Assembly: GCA_000320605.2 (NCBI GenBank)
Contig: KB445791.1
Coordinates: forward strand, 2,723,057 to 2,787,056
DNA length: 64,000 nucleotides
Reading direction: 5' to 3'
From: Gelatoporia subvermispora B
Lineage: Eukaryota > Basidiomycota > Agaricomycetes > Polyporales > Gelatoporiaceae
Within the stretch, counting starts at the first letter, position 1. Each line of letters starts with the position of its first letter. The notes beneath the pieces are model-generated. The model had not been told where the DNA came from. It saw only the letters and a program-made list of their open reading frames with translations, and ran no database searches. Shown piece by piece: positions 1 to 10,705 of the stretch. A program made the position numbers and the translations under genes.

Positions 1-55
1 TATCGCGTTCATAGCCCGTTCATCTCCATCGCATCAACCTCTCGAGCCGATATCT

Positions 56-2918
56 ATGGCCATGGCAGATGCATGCCTACACGATGCTTCTGACGAATCC
101 CGTGACGGCCCTCCTGCAGAGTTGCCTTCCCTGGCGTCTACCAGCCACCCTAGTAGCCTCCGCCACTATTCGACACGGTCGAAGTCGGTCTCGTTCGCCC
201 CACATCAGCAGGAACGCTATCGCCGTGTCCCCTCCGACACAGTATCCGAGCCAGGTCACTCGCCATGCTCCTCCACATCCGCTTCTTCGGACCGGTATCC
301 GCACGAGAAGTCGCTCCTTTCTCACCACTCGTCCACTCGTTCACCCTCCAGCTCGGCTCGTCCCGACTGTTCCTCCGAGGACTGTTGTGTATACCACGAC
401 ACGGTCCTGAAGCCTCTTCCTCCTCTTCCACCACACTCACTGTCGACCCGCTCGCCTATTCGCAGGCTCAGAAAGGCGTCTCGCCCGAGCCTCAGCTCTT
501 CCATGACATCGGCTTCTTCCAGTTCACGCTCATCACGCCTTTGGCGTGCGCTTAGCATATGGGATTCGCATCCCTCTACAGAGTCTGCACACTTTGATAG
601 GGCACACAGTCTGTCGGGCACGACCCTGCAAAGTGACGACGGTACTCCTTCGTTCGCCGCTACTCGGCCCATACCCACGACACGCTACAGCCAAAGCAGC
701 GCCGGTCACTCATCGACCACCACCAGCTCGACATCATCGACATTCGCGTCCGCTTCCTCTTCCTCGACACCTGTCACTACTCCCGAATTAAACACACCAT
801 GCGATGAGCCGATATATGCGTCCATGGCAAGCGCATATGGTCGCGCAGCTCCGGACCCGAACGCGTTGTCATCTCGGGCATCGCTGCTGCCACTATCCGA
901 TCAAAGACATGAACCTCGCAAGCTCAAGAAGAAGCGGCCGGCGCCCTTGGAGAGTGCCACGGTTCCTAATCGACTGCGCAAGAGCAAGAGCATGGAGAAG
1001 CAGCGCGCGACTAGCCTTGGTTTCCTACCCCCGGTGCGACCCGAGGAGCCATTCCGGATGAGCATTGTATGTGGTCATCCTCGTATCTGGTCACACTGCA
1101 GGGGCTCATGCGTCTTTCCTGTTCCTAGCCTAGGCAGTACCAAGGCTCGGCAGAGTCCTCCCCTGTCCTTCCACACAAGAACTCGTCCCAGGCCCTCGCG
1201 GACCTGGCGTGGACGGGCCTTTCGTCCTCTGCTCTGGCACGTCTCACCGCTCGTCTCAATGTCCAGGCGTATTCCCCCGAGCGCGCCGCACAAATGTCGG
1301 AAATTGACTTGCAGGCTACCCTGACTGCGCATCCCCCAGGTGGCCCTTCACGTCATGAACGTCCTTCTGTCAGTGTAGAAGGGTCCCCCGCGTCCACGTT
1401 GCGACCTCTGGTATCCTCGCCACTCACAGGGCTCAGGACACCGCATGCCGCCATGTCCTCACGGTCCTCTATTATCTCTGGCATATATTCGGAACCCGAT
1501 CCACATGGCTCTTTCCCCGCTACTCGCCGCTGGACCCTCGCTATGGCTGACGTCGACGACGACGTCCTCGTGCAGGAATTGGACCGCCTCCGCAAGGAAG
1601 AGGCAGCAAGAGCACGGGGTCGGGCTCGTCGGCGAAGTGTCGTCTCAAACTCACATACTGGCCACAATATGCGAGAATACCACCGATCGACGCTCAACTG
1701 GCCAGAGAGCCCTCGAAGTTCCGACGGGCACTGGCGGGACACGCACTTCGGCTTCGGCTCGGAGAGTGGCTCAGACGACGAGGCAGATGAGACGATCGAA
1801 GAGGAGGATGGTGAAGAAGACGACAGCGAGGACGGGCCTGTCAACGCCGCAGACGAGGCAGCATGGAAGAGTGCACGCCGCGCGCTTCTGTGTTGCCGCG
1901 AACTTGTGCGCACGGAGCGTAGCTACCAGACATGCTTGCGACAGCTTCTCGCGACGCAGTCTGGTCACCCGCTCGCGCCCTTGTTGAACGCGTATATTCC
2001 TGCACTTATTTCAGCTTCCGAGGCGTTGCTGGGGCGACTCGTGGACGACCCGTCCGCGTGGGGTGTGAGTGCGGCGTTTATCGGGTGCGAGGAGGAGCTC
2101 GAGGCTGCGTTCGTCGCGTGGGGCGGCGTCGTGGGCGAGTTCTTCACAGGCCAGGACGGCGCGAGGGAGCGTGAGAAGAGGGGGCGGAAGGTGGTCAGGA
2201 AGCCCACGGAGGAGACCCCGAAGGAGGACAGCATGGCGCGGTCGAGGTCAGTCGTCGCGCCGCTGCGATTCCGTGGCCGCAGCAAGAGCACCGCGGGTCC
2301 GGAGGCGAGGGGAAAGGACGAGCATCAGCCGGCGGAGGCGCAGCGCTCGTCGATGTTTGAGCTGAAGGGCACGGGGATGTTCACCGCCGCGCTCGGGACG
2401 GGCCTCCCGTTCGGGCTCGCGCCGGCGGCGCAGCAGCAGGGCGGGTTCGGCCATCATGTGACGAAGAGCAGCACGCACGTCGGCGGCGGGAAGAGCCCCG
2501 GCGGGACGCTCTCGCGCACGCTGACCGCGTGGAAGCGCAAGAGCATGCCCTCGTCGCTGTCGAGCCTCCCCACGCTGCTCGCCGCGCTCTCGAGCTCGCC
2601 CCCCGCGAGCCCGACGGAGAAGGAGAAGATGGCGCGGGACATGCACGGCTGGGATAGGAAGCTCACCGTGCGCGATTTGGCGATCCAGCCGACGCAGAGG
2701 GTGATGCGGTATGTGCTCCAGTATCGAGGTGCGTCTACGTTCCATGCTGGGGTCGACGGGCGGGCGCTGATGGAACTCCTTGAATAGACCTTCTGGAGCA
2801 CACTCCAATCAGTAGCCCCTCGCGCGGCCTGGTCGAGCGCGCACTCGACAGCGCCGTCCGCATTGCGCAGAAATGCGACCGTGCACAAGGCAACTCCGCC
2901 TTCCTCCGTCGAACATGA
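56..2918 (+). CDS. RhoGEF (Dbl-homology) domain protein
   Basis: Exons 56-1066, 1138-2728 and 2788-2918 join in frame to 910 residues. The first 580 residues are low-complexity, rich in Ser, Pro, Arg and acidic runs, as in regulatory tails of fungal signalling proteins. From about residue 582 the sequence follows the Dbl-homology fold: an ARRALLCCRELVRTERSY start helix, a central region broken by a long basic Ser-rich insert, and the RDLAIQPTQRVMRY block that is the hallmark of DH domains. Such domains load GTP on Rho, Rac or Cdc42 proteins at the cell cortex. No PH domain follows; the protein stops just after the last DH helix. The ATG at 56 is the first in frame, but the window starts 55 bases earlier, so upstream coding sequence cannot be excluded. 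The family is certain; the target GTPase is unknown. Confidence 0.88.
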
Positions 2919-3319
2919 GTGCTCGGCCCCGGGTGCCCATATACGTGTTATACTTGCATATTACCGCCACACTCCTCTGTACGCACGGGTGGGAGGGCCC
3001 TGTACATGTGTACAACAGCTAAAATGGCCATTGATATATATATACACAACACATCTTTACGACTGTATCATGACGCCGCCCCTGTTCGCATTATGTTGTC
3101 TACTCGCATTTGCTGTTCATTGTAGTCTTGTAATGGCACGTCGTTGTATCATACCCCTGCCGCAATCATCAGGCAATCGTTTTGTTCAAACTGAGACATA
3201 TGCGAGACAGCTGTTGAATTGCGAAAAATGAAAAGGAACGAGGACCATATTTTACAAGAGGTACAGCAGGAAAATACGATTACAACTGTTGTATATGAGT
3301 GAGTCGGAGCATAGGGGTA
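2919..3319. other. Convergent intergenic region
   Basis: Lies between the 3' ends of the RhoGEF gene and the BTB gene. It is AT-richer than its neighbours and holds a short TA run near 3035-3047. I see no gene in it. Confidence 0.7.
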
Positions 3320-4432
3320 TCAGTGATGATGGGGTTGGAGGTTGAAGAACGTCGGAAGGCTCATCCAGAGTTCCCTGCGCTTCTTCTCCGCCATTACGGC
3401 AATGTCTGCAACACACGTTGCGCACGGCATTTCCGTGAGAAGAGAGTCCAGCTGCATGCAGTCATGTAACACGTCCAGGGGGTCATCCATCGACACTGGT
3501 GCGTTCTCCTGGAAATACTTCCAGCATTCGCTGCGCGCCTTCGAGCACCCCTTGACGCTGCGGTGGCAGCGCAGGCCAAATATGTCCGTCCCTATGGCGC
3601 GTGTGTATGCAGCGAGGCATTTCTGCCCGTGCACAAGGCGCATGAGGTCGCGCTTGTCGAGCAGCTGCCAGCGCGCCGTGCGCGCGCCGAAGCGGAGGTG
3701 CTTCCCGGGGTTGTTCCCCTCGCGGTACGTGTCCCAGTCCGCGTCGGTGCTGATCTGGGAGAGCGCGTAGAACGCGGCGGGGAGGATGTTCGGGATGTCG
3801 TAGTCGGAGGCGATCCGGATCGCGGACGCGGGCTCCGGGAGGCGGTCGTCGAGGTACAGCCCGTCGACCTTGCCCGAGGGCTGCAGCCCGTGCTCGGACC
3901 GCGCGAGGATCGCCTCTGCGCGCCGCGTGTCCCACTGCGCGAGGGTCTGCGGCCAGTCGGCCTCGAGGTTCTCGACGACGCGCTGCCGCAGGGCCTCGCT
4001 CTCGTATTTTCGCGCGAGCTTGAGTGCGCCTTCGACGAGCACGGGGGTGTACGGGTTGAACCGCTTGTAGGCGGTGCCGCTGAGGTTGCAGGGTGAGCAA
4101 CGTGGCGCGCGCGCGCGCCGGGTGCAGATCACTCACAGGGGGTCGTACAGCACGCCGAGATAGCTCGCGAGATCCTCTGAGCGATCGGGCATCTGCACAT
4201 GGACGACGCCGTCGTATGTCTCCGCGAGCGCGTCCGGGCGGCCCTCCATTGTCAGCGGGGGTATCGCGAACATCTCCGCGAGCACCGCCGAGTGTCTGCA
4301 GAGCAGCGAGCGGTGCACGCGGAAGAAATGGCGGTGCCCCGTTGAGGAGGTTGCAGAAAGCACTACGTTGCCGTCATCGAAGTACAGGGTCGGGTGGTGA
4401 TAGTCTTCCTGTATTCTGGACCCCGAGTCCAT
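3320..4432 (-). CDS. BTB/POZ domain protein
   Basis: Two exons, 4432-4137 and 4079-3320, separated by a 57-base GT..AG intron, give 351 residues. The N-terminal third carries a BTB/POZ fold of the type expanded in mushroom-forming fungi: a HPTLYFDDGNVVL strand, FFRVHRSLLCRHSAV and a downstream YLGVLYDP helix. The C-terminal part is helical and has several Cys and His residues (CHRSVKGCSKARSEC, CATC) typical of the paralogous families in agaricomycetes. BTB domains mediate dimerisation and often recruit Cullin-3, but no Kelch, MATH or DNA-binding domain is present here, so a precise role cannot be given. I chose the ATG at 4432 because it sits just before the BTB fold; the frame is open upstream to 4606. 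Confidence 0.85.
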
Positions 4433-5951
4433 CCCTGACCGGTGGTGGGGGTTCGACCTGAAAGGGGGGTTCAATCTCCACATAGGCAACATATCCATGC
4501 ACTCACCTTGGGGCCAGCATGTCACCGCTTGGAGGCTATATGTAGACGTCGACGTAGCCACATTCCTAGCTCCGTCAGCCTCCACCTCAAATCGGACCGC
4601 CCTCACAAGAGCAGGGCTAAATGCGAATATGCCGGAGAGCCGCTCAGATGATATATGTCGTCAGGGTAAGGTCGACCAATCTCGTGGGGACGATTGAGCC
4701 GCCCTGGCACGCTCGTCCATCCAAGTCGTAGCACGCGACCATGCAGAGATCCAGATCTGACTTCGGTGCGCGGGCATACCTCTTTGGGTGAACGATTCGT
4801 TGTGGCCTTGAAGAGAACTACCAAGGTGTTAACTAAGGAGCAGCTGAATGCTCAGAGCAACAGCTAACGGTGTCTTGTAGACAACTTGTAATAGATGGGA
4901 GGGCACCACGCGAGCCGTTCTGAAGCCATCACTCACGTACGGAGTGGGTGCCAGTGGACGCACAACCCGCTTCGACGACTCGATCGAGTGGGATCTTCGA
5001 AAGATCTAACGGCAGATTCGCAGTTCGCAACCAGTTGGCAGGAGCACAAGGCACGAAAAGTTTGCTCAAACAACCTTCCGCAACGATGACATCGAAAAAT
5101 GTCTGTATGATCACCATGACATGACAAGAAGTTGACCTCAAAACTCCGTCGAGCGGTAAAAGCTCGGATTACGATACTCAACACTGAACCCATCGACATA
5201 ATTGTAAAGGTATTGTCATTGAAACAGACAAGGGAGAACACGAAGATAAATCTATGAACATGACGGAGACGGCAAATTGCTTGCAGCATGCGGATGTATA
5301 ACAAGGAACGCGACAGAGATGTAACAAGCTGACTTGAGAGACCTAAAGGAAGAACATGAAGTCAGTTAGATGCTTATGAACCAAACAAAGTGTTTGAGAA
5401 AAAAGCTCAGAAGGTCATTCATGTCAGCGATACACTGCGAGCAGTGCATCGAAGTCGACTAAGAGGTGCCAGTTACGGTTGAAAATCACAACACTCTTCA
5501 TAGCGGAGAAAGGAATACAAGAATCTTTGAATGGGTGGAACTCTCACCTGAAGCTCAAGAGCATATTATAGGAAGCATTCTGCAGGAGCACGACAAAGAG
5601 GAGGGAAAAGACAAGCAAGACGAGGAGCTGACCGAGCAGCGCGCGACTTTGAGCAAAAAGTTAAGACGCCGCTTGAAGCACACGCGACCGCATCACGTGA
5701 TCCACGACATTCGCAGCGCCAAGGGGAGAGATAGGATACCCGGCTCGCCGTCAAGACTCCCGGCCTCTAGCAACCCCCTACATCCTCGAAGGTATGTCTC
5801 AGATTCATGCAAAATGCCCACTCTGTGTTGTCGGTGCTGTAATTGTGGCAAAAACGGCGTCGGAAACGGATGGATGGGCGACTCTGGCGGCAGATGACAC
5901 CTGGAGGCACTCAGAGCTGACTAGCAACTTCGTCCGTACAGCTCCCCCAAA
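4433..5951. other. Gene-free region upstream of BTB and uS3 genes
   Basis: About 1.5 kb between two divergent genes. Open frames are short, start without a good context and do not resemble any family I know. A 144-codon frame near 5466-5897 has no convincing protein character. The part next to 5952 should contain the promoter of the ribosomal protein gene, including a CACGTG palindrome listed separately. Confidence 0.6.
5692..5701. promoter_or_regulatory. CACGTG E-box palindrome upstream of uS3
   Basis: A perfect 10-base palindrome with a CACGTG core, about 250 bases upstream of the uS3 start codon. CACGTG is the known target of bHLH factors of the Cbf1 and USF type. Its use here is inferred only from position and symmetry. 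Confidence 0.4.
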
Positions 5952-6889
5952 ATGTCTGGCCAGATCAGCAAGAAGCGCAAGTTCGTGGCCGACGGTGTCT
6001 TCCGCGCCGAGCTCAATGACTTCTTCACCCGCGAGCTCTCGGAGGAGGGTTACTCTGGTTGTGATGTCCGGGTGACGCACGCCCGCACTGAGGTGCGTCC
6101 GCACATCATTCAAAAGACGGTTGCATAGGCTAACAGAGCATCTATAGATTATCATCCGTGCTACCCACACCCAGGAGGTTCTGGGTGAGAAGGGTCGCCG
6201 CATCCGTGAGCTTACTGCTCTCGTTCAGAAGCGTTTCAAGTTCCCCGAGAACTCTCTCGAGCTGTACGCCGAGAAGGTTCAGTACCGTGGTCTCTCCGCC
6301 ATTGCGCAGTGCGAGAGCTTGCGCTACAAGCTGCTCGGTGGTCTCGCTGTCCGCCGGTAAGTGATACGATAATGCACTCAATTAACTATCATCCTAAGTG
6401 TCCCTCAGTGCATGCTATGGTGTCCTCCGTTTCGTCATGGAGTCTGGCGCGAAGGGTTGCGAGGTTGTTGTGTCTGGCAAGCTCCGTGCGGCTCGTGCGA
6501 AGTCCATGAAGTTCACCGACGGCTTCATGATCCACTCCGGTCAGCCTGCGCTTGACTTCGTTGACTACGCTGTCCGCCATGTCATGCTCCGGCAAGGTGT
6601 CCTCGGTATCAAAGTCAAAATGTAAGATGCATGTCGCCTTGCTCTGAACAGTTGAACTGATGAATTCTCCAGCATGAAGGGCTGGGACCCTGAGGGTCAG
6701 CTCGGCCCCCGCAAGCCCCTCCCTGACTCGGTCCAGATCCTCGAGCCTCCTCTCGACAAGATTGTGGCTGAGCCTACCTCGGAGACGAGGGAGCCCGCCG
6801 TTGTTCCCCCGCCCGCGCCCGCAGCGGAGGAGCCCGCGTACCAGGCTCAGGAGACTTTCCAGTCCTACGAGCAGCCCGCTGCATTCTGA
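5952..6889 (+). CDS. RPS3: 40S ribosomal protein uS3 (RPS3)
   Basis: Exons 5952-6092, 6148-6356, 6409-6621 and 6673-6889 encode 259 residues, the expected size for eukaryotic uS3. The N-terminus [15 protein letters not shown], the KH-domain segment around [18 protein letters not shown] and the [16 protein letters not shown] block are diagnostic. The protein sits at the mRNA entry channel of the small ribosomal subunit and also takes part in quality control there. Three introns of 51-55 bases have clean GT..AG borders, and the second splits an Arg codon. The C-terminal tail is Pro/Ala/Glu-rich, as in other fungi. Strong codon bias toward C in third positions fits a highly expressed gene. Confidence 0.98.
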
Positions 6890-7004
6890 TTTAACGTATG
6901 ATGGAGCGTGTATTCATTAGTATGTAGTCCTGGAAACTAGGTTCTCCAGGTTTCATTCTCATCCGTGGGCTATGAATCTGAATCGCCGGAAGGTCATCTA
7001 ATCA

Positions 7005-10000
7005 CTAGAGATACATGGTGACGCTACTCCCGGCAGAGCCACCGACCGGTAGTGATACTAGAACATTCTCCGTGACTACTTCCCAATCGTCTGAACCGTC
7101 CAGTTGCCTAGTCATCGTCGTGACGTCTAGTTGGAGTTCCTGGAGCAATTGCGAGGGATCTGCCACAGTCATTGTTCGTCCCGTCTGCCGATAGATCAAA
7201 GCGCAATTGTCGGAGGCAGCGATGATGATCCGCGAGTTGTATGGGAACGGGCTGAACTCCACGGCACCTCCTGTGTTATCCCAGAATACAGCCATGAAAA
7301 TGTCTTTGACTTCGTCGTAGATTGCAGAGATCTTGCCATCGTTCTGCACGGTCCTCAATCTCGTTTTCAGGCTTTTCCGCAGGAATTCGGTGTAATCGAC
7401 GGCAGGAAAAATAGTGTAAGCCAACGGCTGTGCCAGGACAGCATTGTCATGGCTGATCCATGCTGCGAAGATATCGACGGTGGCATTGCCGGCTTTTGAG
7501 GTACCAATCGAGCTCCAATTGCCTGTACGAAGGCCCGTTCGCACGGATAGTTCGAGTGGAAGGCCATGAGGACCGCCTAGGACGTATCCAACCTGATCAT
7601 GCCACAGCGTGCGTACGCCCGTAACGTTTATCTCGTGAACAGGAACGCCGTCCACAAGCACTGCGCCATGTCGTCGCTTTTGATCGAGGACTGACAGTAC
7701 TGGGGCGTCGCTCGTAGAGTTGTGTACTGGCACCATCACATGCTCTACGTCGTCCTCGAGGAAAAACCATGTCTTCTGCCAGCTCAATGCATTTGTTGCG
7801 GGGTTAGTGTAACGCATTGCGGCGATGCCGATCTTGCCATCGGAAACTCCCCCAGCGAACGCTTCAACGCCCTTATGCTGGGTACGTGAGCCGTCCAGCA
7901 CAGTACCGCCGTAGTCGGTGGTAATTCCGGGGATCACTTAATGTGATAGCATGTCGATTTGGTTGAATACACGAGACACGGCGGCAAACTCACGGTTCCA
8001 GTCCCATGCCGCGGCTATGTCTTCGTACTCGCCACCTTGCAAATATGTGTATTGCACGCCGTCAGCGAGATGGAATCCAAGCGGCTGGATTCAAATATTC
8101 AGAGATCATCCACACTGATACGCAACGAAAGAGGTATACGTTCTGAGAATTTACGCATTCGGTGTTATGCGTTCGGTTTGAATACATTCGGATGGTCGTC
8201 ACGTATCCGGGGCCGCGTTGAACCTATAGCCCGAAAGTGAGCTCTTGCAGCGCGCCTCAGATCTATCGAACTTACCATATAGTCGTTGGCATAGAACATC
8301 CGGTTACCTTTCAGTTTACCGGCATTTGCATCCAGAGTAGGTTTCGCCAAACTCTCAGAAGTGGACTTGAGGGTATCCGAGTCCCATAGCTGTCCTAGTC
8401 GTCCAATGTCTGTGACATTGATTTTGATGCTACTTGTGGCCCTGTTAGAGGTAGTGAGCACTTGCTATCGTCAGACAAATGTTTATTCGACATACTGACG
8501 ATCAGAGACCGGAAAGCTAATCATACGTCCAAGAACGCTCTGTCGATACCATCGGTGAAGAGTGGTACAACAAAAGGCGCGACGGAGCACGTACGAAATC
8601 CCAATGTAGAACATCGGTGGTAACATTGCGGTAGATCATCCATTGGATTGCGTCAATAAGAGTGGTGAAGGCATTGCGTGAGGTCGATCCAGCTGCATAT
8701 TGTGTGCCGCTGGCGAGGAGTTCTACCTCTAAAACATCGTTCAGACTGCAGCGATCCCGATGAATATTCGATAAATCCTGCAGTAGTGAGAAGACTGACT
8801 AATCCTTGCCATAATTTCCATTGTAGATAATCCCGCCGTGTTGTCCGAAACTTCCATCACGGCGGATGCCGTCTGCCATAATGGCATCCTGGATGACAAC
8901 TTCAGAGTGGATCCTTCTGTAAGCATCTGCGAGGAGGGTAATATTTGTGGTCAGCAGCGCCTCGTCGATGCCGATTTTGGCTACATCCAAAGTATTCGCG
9001 CCGGTCAGCGTGCCAAGACCGTGGATGTACCGATCGAAGGTGCCATATGCTCGGCTTGTAAAATGTGTGTAGTTGTCGGTCAAGATCTGATTCATAGTAT
9101 TGCCCATGAGCAGGCCTGTCTCGCCAACAAAACTTGGAATCAGGATAATCTAACGATGTGCGATCAGTCAGCCGGTGGGACGTAAGTGGATCGAAGCTCG
9201 CACATTGGAATACCAGTTCGTGTTCCATAGACCAGGCTCAGTACAGGGACAAAGCGAAGTACCTCCTTGATCGAGGCAGTGGGGGTTCGTGAAGTCGTTC
9301 GAGAACCAGTATTCCATCCCTTGGAAGATAGAGTCGCGCAAGTCGTCTCTCCTCGCGCTGTGACCATCGGTTTCGTTATACCAAACCGATGCCATGGCCA
9401 CTGGGCATCTGCTCGGTTACTTTGTACGGACAAAAGAGGAAGATAAACACACATAGACGTCGCCAATGATCTTGCGCGGGCCTGTTGTCGGTTGCGTTTC
9501 CGATCTCAGCACAACTAACGGATCCTACTACCGATAGACTGACCAGTTGGCACGGCGGGCGTTGCAACCCGCCGTATAGTCCACTTCTGAGTCCGGCCAT
9601 CTTCCATCAGTGAGAGTTGATACCCTTCAAAATGTAGGTTAGCAAAGAGTGATGTTATTCAATTTATCAAGACAGACCATTTGGGAACTTGTTCCCTGTC
9701 TTCTTTCGAAATGCCGTCAATGATGGATGTCAGTCTACGTTCGTGCATGGTCTTGAGTTCATCGGTCTTACGGATTTCTAAGTGCAGACCACAAAAAATA
9801 TTGACGGACGACATACTGTGTCGGTAGGACTCTTATCGGGAGACTTGTGAATATGTCTATTCCCGGAGTCCAGAAGGGAAGATGCCAGCCCCGCCCATAC
9901 GTCTGGAGGACTCCCGCTAGGTCCGTCCGAGGTTCCGTGGATGATATCTGCATCGAAATTCGGCATTTCTCCCGACTCCAGATTGGAGGATGTCTCTTCC

Positions 10001-10140
10001 AGTGGGTATTGAGCGATTCCGATCTTGCGTGCTCTTGACGTACGACGCACAGACGTAGTAGATCGGCTTGACGGGGTACGAGCGTTAGCGACATAGAGCA
10101 GAAGAAGGACGCAAAGCGCAGGAGAAAATAAAAGTCTCAT
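7005..10140 (-). CDS. Secreted polysaccharide lyase family 8 protein, copy 1
   Basis: Twelve exons (10140-9817, 9766-9678, 9624-9544, 9481-9453, 9400-9204, 9149-8800, 8745-8595, 8539-8500, 8460-8276, 8223-8155, 8084-7994, 7936-7005) give 845 residues. A hydrophobic signal peptide opens the protein. The alpha/alpha-toroid contains LTGANTLD (Asn292), DGSFGQH (His344) and YNGNYG (Tyr353), matching the Asn, His and Tyr that perform beta-elimination in PL8 enzymes such as chondroitin AC lyase; Arg412 in VLGRMIS matches the catalytic Arg. The WDWN...IPGITTDY junction starts the beta-sandwich domain. PL8 enzymes cleave uronic-acid polysaccharides (hyaluronan, chondroitin, xanthan); the substrate of the fungal branch cannot be read from sequence. 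The downstream gene on the same strand is a paralogue. The second Arg of the bacterial GRxxSR motif is Phe here. Confidence 0.93.
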
Positions 10141-10705
10141 GCTGTCTGCCTGATACGAGACTCCGTGGGGTTTAGCCTCGAGATTGCGCTCGGTCTAGAG
10201 TCGCGCGGCTGCCACACAGTGCTAGGGCTGACACTGTCTTAGCGGGACCAGCCCTTTTCACGGAACGACGCTGTCACATCCTTGGGAATTATGGTGCGAT
10301 ACAGACCGATTCATAGTTAGTATGGACGTCAAATCGTTCGAGTACACAAACCAGAACAGTGATTGCGGATTGCAGTATACGAGCGCTTGTGAAGCGTCGC
10401 GGGACCACAGCTGGAGGATAGTGGAAGAGGATAGATTACCCGATTCGGCCACTGAGCACCAAGTTGGGTGATTCAATCCGAGAGTCGCGACGAAACGTCC
10501 GCCAATTGACAGAAATATATGTGAGGCTCTCAGCGTCTTCCACGCTTATCCATATATCGGAACTTCCTTCATCATAATGGCATGTTTCCATCATATTTTC
10601 AAGGCTTTAGAGAGTAACGGATAAAACAGTCAACAGAGTTCGATTGATCAAACACGACTTCCTAAAATCAACATAGTGTGGAACGTGAATTCGATTCTAG
10701 CGCGC
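10141..10705. other. Intergenic region between the two PL8 genes
   Basis: Separates the 3' end of PL8 copy 2 from the start of copy 1, so it should contain the copy 1 promoter. A few short frames only; no gene seen. Confidence 0.6.

Noticed and set aside
5466..5897. 144-codon open frame upstream of uS3
   Set aside because: No ATG at its start, mixed composition, no family resemblance; probably promoter and 5' leader.
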